Positions 44,753-53,066 of a DNA stretch of 64,000 nt are shown piece after piece. Position 1 is the first letter of the stretch; each line of letters begins with the position of its first letter. Made by a program: the position numbers and the translations under genes. Source of the DNA: Bacillus_BD sp963765265 (lineage in GTDB: Bacteria > Bacillota > Bacilli > Bacillales > Cytobacillaceae). Under the pieces are notes generated by a model. The model did no database searches and was not told where the DNA came from. It saw only the letters and a list, made by a program, of their open reading frames with translations. Location: assembly GCA_963765265.1 (NCBI GenBank), contig CAVXVN010000005.1, positions 186,001 through 250,000 of the forward strand, given 5' to 3'.

Positions 44753-44986
44753 TTATCTGGTTGCTCTTGGTTCAGGTTCTCTTGCGACTTCTTGGGATGG
44801 CTTAAACAATAGTCCTAAATTAATAAGACCAGCAATTCCCACTAAACTATATATAATTCTTGAAATGATGGATTCTTGTCCTCCGAAAAGGGATGCAACA
44901 AGATCAAATTGAAAGAAACCAATCAAACCCCAGTTAATCGCCCCAATAATCGTAAGAAATAATGCAGTACGTTGAATTCCACTCAT
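44753..44986 (-). CDS. yuzA: DUF378 membrane protein YuzA
   Basis: The 77-residue protein has two membrane segments with the family motif TIIGAINWGLIGFFQFDLVA. DUF378 proteins have no known function. The frame opens 21 codons earlier, but ATG 44986 follows AAGGAGG. It is divergent from yugJ. Confidence 0.85.
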   Translation of the reverse strand: MSGIQRTALFLTIIGAINWGLIGFFQFDLVASLFGGQESIISRIIYSLVGIAGLINLGLLFKPSQEVAREPEPRATR

Positions 44987-45222
44987 TGGATTAACCTCCT
45001 TATTAATAAATACATCATTAGTTTGTTCCGATATATCAACATTATGCATGGAGCCATGAAATAATTTTACTCATTTCGAATTTATTTTTCATACTGGTCA
45101 AAAGGATTATCGATGTTCGGAAAGTATTTAAAGTCTTTGCAATCATGATGGATTTCATCGATAATAATAGTGGAAATTAAATCCAATTTAGACTTTGCAT
45201 ATAACGAAATGAGGGATTTAAG

Positions 45223-46386
45223 ATGGAAAACTTTACATATCAGAATCCAACAAAGTTGATTTTTGGAAAAGGTCAGTTGGATCAATTAAAGAATGAAATA
45301 CCATCATATGGAAATCAAGTATTGCTTGTCTATGGTGGTGGCAGTATAAAGCGTAATGGATTGTACGATCAAGTGATCGGAAAGTTAAAAGAAATTCACG
45401 TAAAAGTTTTTGAACTGTCTGGAGTAGAACCAAATCCACGAATTTCAACGGTGAGAAAAGGGATTGAAATTTGTAAATCAGAAGGGATCGATTTTATTTT
45501 AGCCGTTGGTGGCGGAAGTACGATCGATTGTACAAAGGCGATCGCTGCTGGAGCAAAATATGATGGTGATGCATGGGATATTGTGACCAAAAAGACCATT
45601 GTAAAAGAAGCCTTGCCTTTTGGAACGGTTTTAACACTTGCAGCAACTGGGTCTGAAATGAATTCGAGCTCTGTGATAACAAATTGGGAGACCAATGAGA
45701 AATATGGATGGGGTAGTCCGCACGTTTATCCGCGTTTCTCTATTCTTGATCCGGTCAACACTTTTACAGTACCAAGAAATCAAACGATTTATGGAATCGT
45801 TGATATGATGTCCCATACATTTGAAAATTACTTTCACACAACAGAACATACTGATTTCCAAGATCATATGTGTGAATCACTGTTAAAAACGGTTATCGAA
45901 ACCGCTCCAAAACTATTGGATAACCTTGAAGATTATGAACACCGTGCTACCATGTTATACTGTGGCACAATGGCATTAAATGGAATGCTTTCAATGGGAT
46001 ATCGCGGTGATTGGGCAACTCATAATTTGGAACATGCAGTGTCAGCAGTTTATGATATTCCTCATGGAGGAGGATTGGCGATTCTTTTTCCAAATTGGAT
46101 GAAGTACGTCCTTTCTACTAAACCTGAGCGTTTCAAACAGTTGGCTGTTCGTGTATTTGGGGTGAATCCAGAAGGGAAAAGTGCAGAGGAAGCAGGTTTA
46201 GAAGGAATCGATAAACTGCGTGAATTTTGGAATAGCATAGGTGCCCCTTCCACATTAGCGTATTATGAAATTGACGATACTAAACTTGATATGATGGCGG
46301 ATAAAGCAATGGCCAAAGGTGAATACGGTAAATTTAAAACGTTAAATCGTGAAGATACACTCGCTATTTATCGTCAGTCACTCTAA
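45223..46386 (+). CDS. yugJ: Iron-dependent NADH alcohol (butanol) dehydrogenase YugJ
   Basis: The 387-residue enzyme is a group III iron-containing alcohol dehydrogenase with the nucleotide motif AVGGGSTIDCTKAI (about residues 94-107) and the metal region HNLEHAVSAVYDIPHGGGLA. It reduces aldehydes or oxidises alcohols; the substrate is not known. ATG 45223 follows GAGGGA. pgi follows within 120 bases. Confidence 0.9.
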   Translation: MENFTYQNPTKLIFGKGQLDQLKNEIPSYGNQVLLVYGGGSIKRNGLYDQVIGKLKEIHVKVFELSGVEPNPRISTVRKGIEICKSEGIDFILAVGGGSTIDCTKAIAAGAKYDGDAWDIVTKKTIVKEALPFGTVLTLAATGSEMNSSSVITNWETNEKYGWGSPHVYPRFSILDPVNTFTVPRNQTIYGIVDMMSHTFENYFHTTEHTDFQDHMCESLLKTVIETAPKLLDNLEDYEHRATMLYCGTMALNGMLSMGYRGDWATHNLEHAVSAVYDIPHGGGLAILFPNWMKYVLSTKPERFKQLAVRVFGVNPEGKSAEEAGLEGIDKLREFWNSIGAPSTLAYYEIDDTKLDMMADKAMAKGEYGKFKTLNREDTLAIYRQSL

Positions 46387-46501
46387 AAAAATAGGGCGAT
46401 TATCAAAATATGGTAAAATTATTTTCCTTAAGGGGATATTCTTGATTGTGATTCCCACTTTAGTTACAGTGTTAATAACTAATAATAATTGGAGGATCTG
46501 C

Positions 46502-47848
46502 ATGACACATATTCGATTTGATTACTCAAAAGCGCTCGCTTTTTTTGGTGAACACGAGCTTACCTATTTACAAGATGCTGTTAAAGTAGCTCATCATTCA
46601 TTACATGAAGCAACAGGTGCAGGCAATCAGTTTTTAGGTTGGATGGACCTACCGGAGAACTACGATAAAGAGGAATTTTCACGTATTCAAAAGGCGGCTG
46701 AAAAAATTAAGAATGATTCAGAAATACTATTAGTAATTGGGATTGGTGGATCCTATTTAGGTGCTCGTGCTGCTGTTGAAGCCTTACAACATAGCTTTTA
46801 TAATGTACTGCCAAAAGAAAATCGGGGCACTCCTCAAATCATTTTTGTGGGAAATAATATTAGTTCCACATATATGAGGGATGTAATCGATCTTATAGAG
46901 GGAAAAGATTTTTCGATTAATGTGATATCGAAATCGGGAACAACCACAGAGCCTGCGATTGCCTTACGCATTTTCCGTAAGCTATTGGAAGAAAAGTACG
47001 GCAAGGAAGAAGGGGCTAAACGAATTTATGCGACGACAGATCAATCAAAAGGGGCACTTAAAACGGTTGCAACTGAAGAGGGCTTTGAAACTTTTGTGAT
47101 TCCAGATGACGTGGGTGGGCGTTATTCCGTTTTAACGGCTGTTGGTTTATTACCCATTGCGGTTAGTGGGGCAGATATTGAAGCATTGATGAAAGGGGCA
47201 GCTGCCGCACGCGAGGATTTTAGTCACTCTGAGCTTGAAGATAATCCAGCCTATCAATATGCTGCAGTAAGAAATGTTCTGTATAACAAAGGAAAAACAA
47301 TCGAAATGTTAATCAACTATGAGCCTGCTTTACAGTATTTCTCTGAGTGGTGGAAGCAATTGTTTGGTGAAAGTGAAGGGAAGGATCAGAAAGGAATTTA
47401 TCCTTCTTCTGCTAACTTCTCAACAGATCTTCATTCATTAGGTCAATATGTGCAAGAAGGTCGTCGAGATTTATTTGAAACGGTTATTAAAGTAGAGAAG
47501 CCACGACATGAATTAACCATTGAAAAGACGGAAAATGATTTGGATGGATTAAATTATCTTGCTGGTCAAACGATTGATTTTGTCAATAACAAAGCCTTTG
47601 AAGGCACGTTGCTTGCTCATACAGATGGTGGAGTTCCTAATTTAATTCTGTCGATTCCAAAACTTGATGAATACACATTTGGTTATCTCGTGTATTTCTT
47701 TGAAAAAGCCTGTGCCATGAGTGGTTATTTATTAGGGGTCAATCCATTTGATCAGCCTGGAGTTGAAGCGTATAAAGTCAATATGTTTGCCTTACTCGGA
47801 AAACCAGGATTTGAAGAGAAAAAAGCAGAGTTAGAAAAACGTTTATAA
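46502..47848 (+). CDS. pgi: Glucose-6-phosphate isomerase
   Basis: Pgi interconverts glucose 6-phosphate and fructose 6-phosphate. The 448-residue protein has the motifs VIGIGGSYLGARAA, SKSGTTTEPA and DVGGRYSVLTAVGLLP. The frame is open for 51 codons upstream, but ATG 46502 follows TTGGAGGA and gives the usual length. A terminator follows. Confidence 0.96.
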   Translation: MTHIRFDYSKALAFFGEHELTYLQDAVKVAHHSLHEATGAGNQFLGWMDLPENYDKEEFSRIQKAAEKIKNDSEILLVIGIGGSYLGARAAVEALQHSFYNVLPKENRGTPQIIFVGNNISSTYMRDVIDLIEGKDFSINVISKSGTTTEPAIALRIFRKLLEEKYGKEEGAKRIYATTDQSKGALKTVATEEGFETFVIPDDVGGRYSVLTAVGLLPIAVSGADIEALMKGAAAAREDFSHSELEDNPAYQYAAVRNVLYNKGKTIEMLINYEPALQYFSEWWKQLFGESEGKDQKGIYPSSANFSTDLHSLGQYVQEGRRDLFETVIKVEKPRHELTIEKTENDLDGLNYLAGQTIDFVNNKAFEGTLLAHTDGGVPNLILSIPKLDEYTFGYLVYFFEKACAMSGYLLGVNPFDQPGVEAYKVNMFALLGKPGFEEKKAELEKRL

Positions 47849-47855
47849 AATAAGG

Positions 47856-47898
47856 AAAAAGAGTGCAGATATAGATATACTCTGCACTCTTTTCGATT
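47856..47898. terminator. Bidirectional terminator between pgi and yugO
   Basis: AAAAGAGTGCAGA and TCTGCACTCTTTT form a perfect 13-bp stem. Confidence 0.92.
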
Positions 47899-48896
47899 AG
47901 ATCGATTCCATGAGGATAATGAGCTGATCATTTTTTTCAATTAAAAAAGGTCTGGGAGGGTTTAAGATGGTTGCTCCCCCTCTTTTAACACCTAAAAGAA
48001 CCATTCCCTCATTCATGTAACGCTTGCCAACTGTCGTATAGTCCTTTTCGAATTCATGAGTTTCGCACATTTGATAAATAAGTTTTTTCTCTGTCAATTG
48101 ATAGATTAAATCCAAAAAGGATGTCACCATATCCTGTGAGGTGATACTTTGAAGCATAACGAAACTCGCTAACATATTTGTTTGAATAATTTCGTCTGCT
48201 CCGGCACGATTGGCATTAGCAATCTGTTCGTATGTAAGAATTTCAACAATGGATTCAATCTGGGGATTTAACCCCTTTACAGCCAATAGAGTAAGAATCG
48301 TATTCATGTCTGCTTGATGTTCGTCTTTGTTTTGATCCGCTGTAATGATGACTTTTTGGGCTGTCGCGATATTCGCTTTTATTAATACCTTATCAAGATT
48401 TGGACGTCCTTGGATGAATTGAACACTTTGATTTGGAAGATGGGTTGTGTGACAGTGTTTCATCTATTAAAGCAATCGAAATCAACTTTTTTTCGCTTAA
48501 TAAAGATTGGATAATCTCTTTTGAACGTTCGTTCCAACCGATGATAACAAAATGGTCACTCCCTTTAAAATGTGCTTTTCCTTCAAAAAGGTCATTTTGC
48601 CGTGTGGCAGCCGTGGTTGCTAATGTGACAAAAAAAGAGGAAAGAAAGCCAGCGCTCGTTATGATCAATAGAATACCAGCTATTTTCCCTATGGCAGAAT
48701 GGGGTACATAATCCCCGTAGCCAATTGTAGATGCCGTAATAATTGCCCACCAAATACCATCAAAAACAGTGGGGAAGTTTCTCGGTTCAATCAAATGAAT
48801 GAGGATACCGAAAAACGTGATCGATGAAAGGGCAATGATAAATGTACGCCATAAAAGCGGCAAGTGAATAAAGCGTAAATAAATATGATTTGGCAA
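47897..48896 (-). pseudogene. yugO: Potassium channel YugO, one frameshift
   Basis: The N-terminal frame (48896 to 48393) has two membrane segments around the potassium selectivity filter TIGYGD and the start of a TrkA-N domain (HFVIIGWNERSKEII). The rest of the RCK regulatory domain (QGRPNLDKVLIKANI to the end) is in another frame ending at 47897. The switch, near 48440-48460, is consistent with one extra base. Joined, the product is about 330 residues. In B. subtilis, YugO carries the potassium waves of biofilm electrical signalling. Confidence 0.85.
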
Positions 48897-49010
48897 TGTA
48901 TTTCACCTCAGGTAGAAAGAGTCATTTTGTCAGTATGGACGAAAAATGACTCTTTCATAATAAGGCAGCGGATATTCAACTAAAAGCCTAACAAAAGAGG
49001 ATGAAACGGC

Positions 49011-49352
49011 TCATCCTCTTTTACTTTCCTCTGTTATTTGAATCCAATCTTGCGACCATTGATCGATTTCTTTGAAAACATTCTTTAAGGCCAGACCTTT
49101 TTCCGTTAATGTATATTCAACTCGAACAGGAACTTCCGGAAAAACCTTCCTTGTTACAATTCCCTCATTTTCAAGGTCTTTTAATCTCTCCGATAACAAC
49201 CTGCCACTAATGGGCATTGAAGCATTAATGGTACAAAACCTCTGTGAGCCTGAATCTGATAATAATTGGTTAATAATGAGTCCATTCCAACGTTTACTTA
49301 AAATTTCAACTGCTTTATGAAATTTGGGACAAAGAGTACTTTCCCCCATCAA
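49011..49352 (-). CDS. HxlR-family transcription regulator
   Basis: The 113-residue winged-helix protein has the HxlR pattern: an N-terminal cysteine (Cys8, in TLCPKFHKAVEILSKRW), the GRLLSERLKDLENEGIV recognition region and a C-terminal dimer helix. Relatives such as YodB and HypR use that cysteine to sense quinones or oxidants. It is divergent from the GTP cyclohydrolase-like gene, and a dyad lies on that gene's promoter, so it probably controls the cluster. Confidence 0.88.
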   Translation of the reverse strand: MMGESTLCPKFHKAVEILSKRWNGLIINQLLSDSGSQRFCTINASMPISGRLLSERLKDLENEGIVTRKVFPEVPVRVEYTLTEKGLALKNVFKEIDQWSQDWIQITEESKRG

Positions 49353-49405
49353 ATACCACCTCTGTTATAATGAAATTAATAATATTATCATAGTGATTAA
49401 ATTAC

Positions 49406-49451
49406 TTGACGTCAACTATTTACGAATATATACTTGCTTACATATAGTAAG
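49406..49451 (+). promoter_or_regulatory. Promoter and operator of the riboflavin-like cluster
   Basis: TTGACG (49406-49411) and TATACT (49429-49434) are separated by 17 bases. A dyad CTTAC-ATATA-GTAAG (49437-49451) covers the expected transcription start. Spacing and form suit an HxlR-type repressor. No FMN riboswitch (RFN element) is seen in the leader. Confidence 0.65.
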
Positions 49452-49486
49452 TAACATGAGCATGTTGTAATTTATATACTGGAAGG

Positions 49487-50242
49487 ATGACCCTAATGAT
49501 TTCAGATAAAGTGAAAACGATTTTACTTGATAAAATGACTATTATAAAGCAATCAAATAATAAAGATATATGCCTTGTGGGACCTATTAAATTACCTGTA
49601 AAATTAGATAATCAAGACATTACTTTTCAATGGTATACATGGCTTTCGCTCGAAGGGTTTCCATCTGAAAAGGAAAATTTACTTGAATCACTGGCAACAA
49701 CGGATTTAGCCAAACTTCAGCAGTCCTCCGTTTTGGTGTATGGGGATTTTAAGAATTCAGAAGAAGCCTATATCAGGATGCATAGTATTTGCCATACAGG
49801 AGATATTTTTGGCAGTCAGCGTTGTGATTGCGGGTACCAGTTGCGTCAATCCATGAAAATGATTGTTGAACATGGAAGTGGAGCTCTTTTCTACTTAGCC
49901 AATCATGAAGGTCGTGGAATTGGTTTATTTCCAAAATCATTAGCCTATATTCTTCAAGAGGAAGGATATGATACAGTAGAAGCCAATAATGCCCTTGGTT
50001 TTCCAGATGATATCCGTTCATACGAGGAAGCTATACAAGTACTTAATGTTCTAAGAGAAAAGCCTGTTACACTTATAACAAATAATCCTAAAAAAATTAA
50101 TGCGCTAAAGTCTAATGGGCTGATCATTCACGATCATATCCCTTTATGGGGTGGAGAGTCCGATTATAACAGTTTATATTTGGCTACAAAGGTAGCAAAA
50201 TCTGGACATATTCAAAACAGTGAAATAACTATAGCCAACTAA
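49487..50242 (+). CDS. GTP cyclohydrolase II-like protein
   Basis: The 251-residue protein is a stand-alone GTP cyclohydrolase II domain. It has the zinc site HSICHTGDIFGSQRCDCG (about residues 98-115), HEGRGIGL, VEANNALGFPDD and ITNNPKKI. The usual QEGRGIGL reads HEGRGIGL here. GTP cyclohydrolase II makes the first pyrimidine of the riboflavin pathway; related proteins act in toxoflavin-type and URC uracil routes. The first codon (ATG 49487) or an ATG four codons later could be used. ribD follows after 12 bases. Confidence 0.85.
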   Translation: MTLMISDKVKTILLDKMTIIKQSNNKDICLVGPIKLPVKLDNQDITFQWYTWLSLEGFPSEKENLLESLATTDLAKLQQSSVLVYGDFKNSEEAYIRMHSICHTGDIFGSQRCDCGYQLRQSMKMIVEHGSGALFYLANHEGRGIGLFPKSLAYILQEEGYDTVEANNALGFPDDIRSYEEAIQVLNVLREKPVTLITNNPKKINALKSNGLIIHDHIPLWGGESDYNSLYLATKVAKSGHIQNSEITIAN

Positions 50243-50254
50243 GGAGAAAGTGTC

Positions 50255-51361
50255 ATGACAAATGATCATTATTTTATGAAGCTCGCGCTTGATTTAGCAG
50301 CAAGTGCAAAAGGAAAGACGAATCCGAATCCTCTTGTTGGAGCGGTAATTGTCAAGGATGGAATGATTGTTGGTTCGGGACTCCATCGAAAAGCAGGTGA
50401 ACCGCATGCAGAAGTCCATGCATTTAAAATGGCTGGTGAGCATGCAAAAGGGGCCACTCTTTATGTGACGCTTGAACCTTGTTCTCACTTTGGTAAAACA
50501 CCCCCTTGTGCAAATTTAGTAAAGGAATCGGGCGTTAGCCGAGTGGTAATTGCGATGAAGGATCCGAATCCGCTTGTTGCAGGTCGTGGAATAAAGCTCA
50601 TAGAAGAAGCGGGAATTGAAGTAGAGGTTGGGATCCTTGAAGCACAAGCAGCTAAAATAAACGAGCGATTTATTCATAATATGGTTCACCATACTCCTTT
50701 TGTCATTTCAAAAGTAGCGATGACTTTGGATGGAAAAATAGCCGCTTATAATGGACATTCCAAATGGGTAACGGGAGAACAAGCGAGACAAAAGGTTCAT
50801 TATTTACGCAATGAAACAGATGCCATTCTTGTTGGAATTGGAACCGTACTTGCTGATGATCCTATGCTCACAACTAGAATTCCTGAGGGTGGGAAAAATC
50901 CCGTCCGTATTATCCTTGATTCAAACCTTCGAACACCAATAGATGCTAAGATTACGGATTGCTCGGAAGCAAAAACGTGGATTTTTACAAAAGAAGGAAA
51001 TGATCAGGAAAAGATTCAAACTCTTTTAGATAAAGGGGTAGAAGTATTTCCAGCAGCTTATAGTGAGGAAGGAATCGATTTATCTTTCGTATTAAGTGTA
51101 TTATTTGAAAAGGGCATTACGGACGTATTGGTGGAAGGCGGTAGTGAAGTGAATGGGGCCTTTTTAAGAGCAGGCCTTATAAATAAATTTCTGATTTATG
51201 TGGCTCCCAAAATATTAGGTGGCCGTCATTCCTTGACTCCTTTTACAGGAAAAGATGTAGAAACGATGGATGAGTCGTTAATCGTTGATTTCGATTCTGT
51301 TGAACAAGTAGGAAATGATCTCCTCATTACTGCTTACCCTGGTAAACACCAAGATAACTAA
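50255..51361 (+). CDS. ribD: Bifunctional pyrimidine deaminase/reductase RibD
   Basis: The 368-residue protein has an N-terminal cytidine deaminase-like domain with zinc motifs HAEVHAF and PCSHFGKTPPC, and a C-terminal reductase domain from about residue 150 (SKVAMTLDGKIA, VEGGSEVNGAFL). It converts the GTP cyclohydrolase II product toward 5-amino-6-ribitylamino-uracil phosphate. An AAGGAGA site precedes it. Riboflavin synthase and lumazine synthase genes are absent nearby. Confidence 0.92.
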   Translation: MTNDHYFMKLALDLAASAKGKTNPNPLVGAVIVKDGMIVGSGLHRKAGEPHAEVHAFKMAGEHAKGATLYVTLEPCSHFGKTPPCANLVKESGVSRVVIAMKDPNPLVAGRGIKLIEEAGIEVEVGILEAQAAKINERFIHNMVHHTPFVISKVAMTLDGKIAAYNGHSKWVTGEQARQKVHYLRNETDAILVGIGTVLADDPMLTTRIPEGGKNPVRIILDSNLRTPIDAKITDCSEAKTWIFTKEGNDQEKIQTLLDKGVEVFPAAYSEEGIDLSFVLSVLFEKGITDVLVEGGSEVNGAFLRAGLINKFLIYVAPKILGGRHSLTPFTGKDVETMDESLIVDFDSVEQVGNDLLITAYPGKHQDN

Positions 51362-51375
51362 ACCAATCAAAATGG

Positions 51376-52485
51376 GTGATGTATAAATTGAAGGAATATG
51401 ATTATAAAACAGATGTATGTATCGTTGGGGCAGGACCAGGAGGTGCCTTGCTTGCTTATTTACTTGCGAGTCACAATATTTCCACCATTTTAGTGGAACG
51501 TCATGAATCGATTAATAAAGAGTTCAGAGGCGAGCATTTAAATGAGATGGGCGAAGCCATCTTAAAAAAATATAATCTTTTTGAAGAATTAGAGAAAATC
51601 GGCTTGTTGCGGATGAGCCGGGTTGAATACTGGAATAATGGTAAAGTGATAAAAGAGATTCTTCCAGATGAAAAGGTAAACCATGTTGGAATCCATGTTC
51701 CACAAAATCATTTGTTAGGTCTTTTACTGAAAAAAAGTAAACCACTTTCAGATTTTACTCTGCTTTTAAATACAAAGGTGGTTGGATTAATTGAAGAAAA
51801 CCACCATTTTAAAGGTGTTCAAGCAGTAAAAGATGGCAAAAAGATTAAAATTAAGAGTTCTCTTATTGTTGGAGCAGACGGACGCTTTTCAACCATGCGT
51901 AAATTGGCGCAGATTCCTTTTAAGAAAATTACGCATGGGTATGATCTTCTTTGGGCGCGTATTCCTGCACCAAAAGATTGGGAGCCAACGATTCGGATGG
52001 CTCTTGTTAATCATGACCAACTGGCTTTATTTACTCAGCAGGGTGGGTATGTTCAAATTGGTTGGAATATTCCAGAAGGATCATTTGTTGAATTGAAGAA
52101 GAAGTCGTTTAAGCCTTTTATTAGAGGATTAGTAGAGGCTTTTCCTGAATTAGCAGATAGTGTAAAGTCCCATATTCAGTCATGGAGTGATTTTGTTTTG
52201 CTGCAAGTACAAAGCAGTCAGTGTAAGACATGGGTAAACAAGGAGCTAGTCATTATTGGTGACGCTGCCCATACCATGAGCCCGACAGGTGCATTTGGGA
52301 TCAACAGTGCGATGAAGGATGCGGATATCCTTTTTCAAATCATCCAAAAAGCTGGTGGAGTATCCGGCATCGGATCAAATGAGTTAATGCATTTAGAACA
52401 AATTCGTAGGATGGAAGTTGAAACTCAACAAAAAGAGCAATTAGAAAAGGAAACATCTTTTGGAAAACAATTTATCCCGGTTTAA
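51376..52485 (+). CDS. FAD-dependent monooxygenase (PHBH fold)
   Basis: The 369-residue protein has the three flavin motifs of aromatic hydroxylases: GAGPGGALLAYLLA at the N terminus, a DG motif in GADGRFSTMRK (about residue 165) and IIGDAAHTMSPTGAFGIN (about residues 295-312). It begins 15 bases after ribD and ends the operon. It probably hydroxylates or oxidises a small ring compound; the substrate is unknown. Two close starts (ATG 51376, ATG 51379) are possible. Confidence 0.88.
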   Translation: MMYKLKEYDYKTDVCIVGAGPGGALLAYLLASHNISTILVERHESINKEFRGEHLNEMGEAILKKYNLFEELEKIGLLRMSRVEYWNNGKVIKEILPDEKVNHVGIHVPQNHLLGLLLKKSKPLSDFTLLLNTKVVGLIEENHHFKGVQAVKDGKKIKIKSSLIVGADGRFSTMRKLAQIPFKKITHGYDLLWARIPAPKDWEPTIRMALVNHDQLALFTQQGGYVQIGWNIPEGSFVELKKKSFKPFIRGLVEAFPELADSVKSHIQSWSDFVLLQVQSSQCKTWVNKELVIIGDAAHTMSPTGAFGINSAMKDADILFQIIQKAGGVSGIGSNELMHLEQIRRMEVETQQKEQLEKETSFGKQFIPV

Positions 52486-52496
52486 AGCATATTATC

Positions 52497-52551
52497 TAAA
52501 ACGAGAGTTTCACCATATACAGAATCTATAAATGGTGAATACTCCCGTTTT
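52497..52551 (+). terminator. Rho-independent terminator of the riboflavin-like cluster
   Basis: Arms with TTCACCA and TGGTGAA, extended by AAAACG / CGTTTT, form an imperfect stem, with T-rich sequence downstream. Confidence 0.7.
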
Positions 52552-52592
52552 GGTGAGTGCTTTTTTCTCTATTTTCGGGATATTATTCCCCC

Positions 52593-52802
52593 TTATTGAT
52601 TGTTCATATTCCATTCGGAAAAGCTCCCTTTCCCATTGCAACCAGGACATTCATAGGATTCAAAATAGGTGTATTCATTTACTATTGGAATTTGAAATCC
52701 CCTTCCTTTACATTCGGGACAGTGTCCTAAGGTTTCAGCTTGAGCGATTCTTTTTTCGTTCAAATTTGTTGTCCAATCGGACAGATAATTAAAAAGCCCC
52801 AT
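52593..52802 (-). CDS. Small DnaJ-type zinc-finger protein
   Basis: The 69-residue protein has two motifs of DnaJ central-domain type, CPECKGRG and CPGCNGKG, that together can bind one zinc. It resembles small zinc-finger proteins such as anti-TRAP in pattern but is longer. Function is unknown. The frame opens eight codons earlier; ATG 52802 follows GAGGTGA. Confidence 0.7.
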   Translation of the reverse strand: MGLFNYLSDWTTNLNEKRIAQAETLGHCPECKGRGFQIPIVNEYTYFESYECPGCNGKGSFSEWNMNNQ

Positions 52803-52949
52803 TTTCTCTTCACCTCTTCCCTTCATTATTTATACTATTTTATGCAATACCTACCCTTTTTGAGAAAATCATATTCTAAACTTTATTTCTATTATTTGGA
52901 AGTGTTGATCTTTCTATACCCATTTTTTGTTCAAGCGTTTTATTAAAGT

Positions 52950-52980
52950 AAGTCTGCTGGTGTTAGCAGACTTTATTTGC
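52950..52980 (+). terminator. Hairpin terminator without a clear gene
   Basis: AAGTCTGCT-GGTGTT-AGCAGACTT is a perfect 9-bp stem followed by TATTT. No supported plus-strand gene lies directly before it. Confidence 0.55.
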
Positions 52981-53066
52981 GTGGATATATAGAATGAAAA
53001 TATCTAATCTTTGCTAGGTTGTCGCATTCTGTTAGGTAGATTAAAGTAAGAGGAATTACAGTTATT

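Noticed and set aside
49353..49486. FMN riboswitch before the GTP cyclohydrolase-like gene
   Set aside because: The leader is only about 50 bases after the promoter and lacks the RFN conserved stems.
52532..52946. Plus-strand open frames opposite the DnaJ-type zinc-finger gene
   Set aside because: They are shadows of the reverse gene and its AT-rich flank, without ribosome sites.
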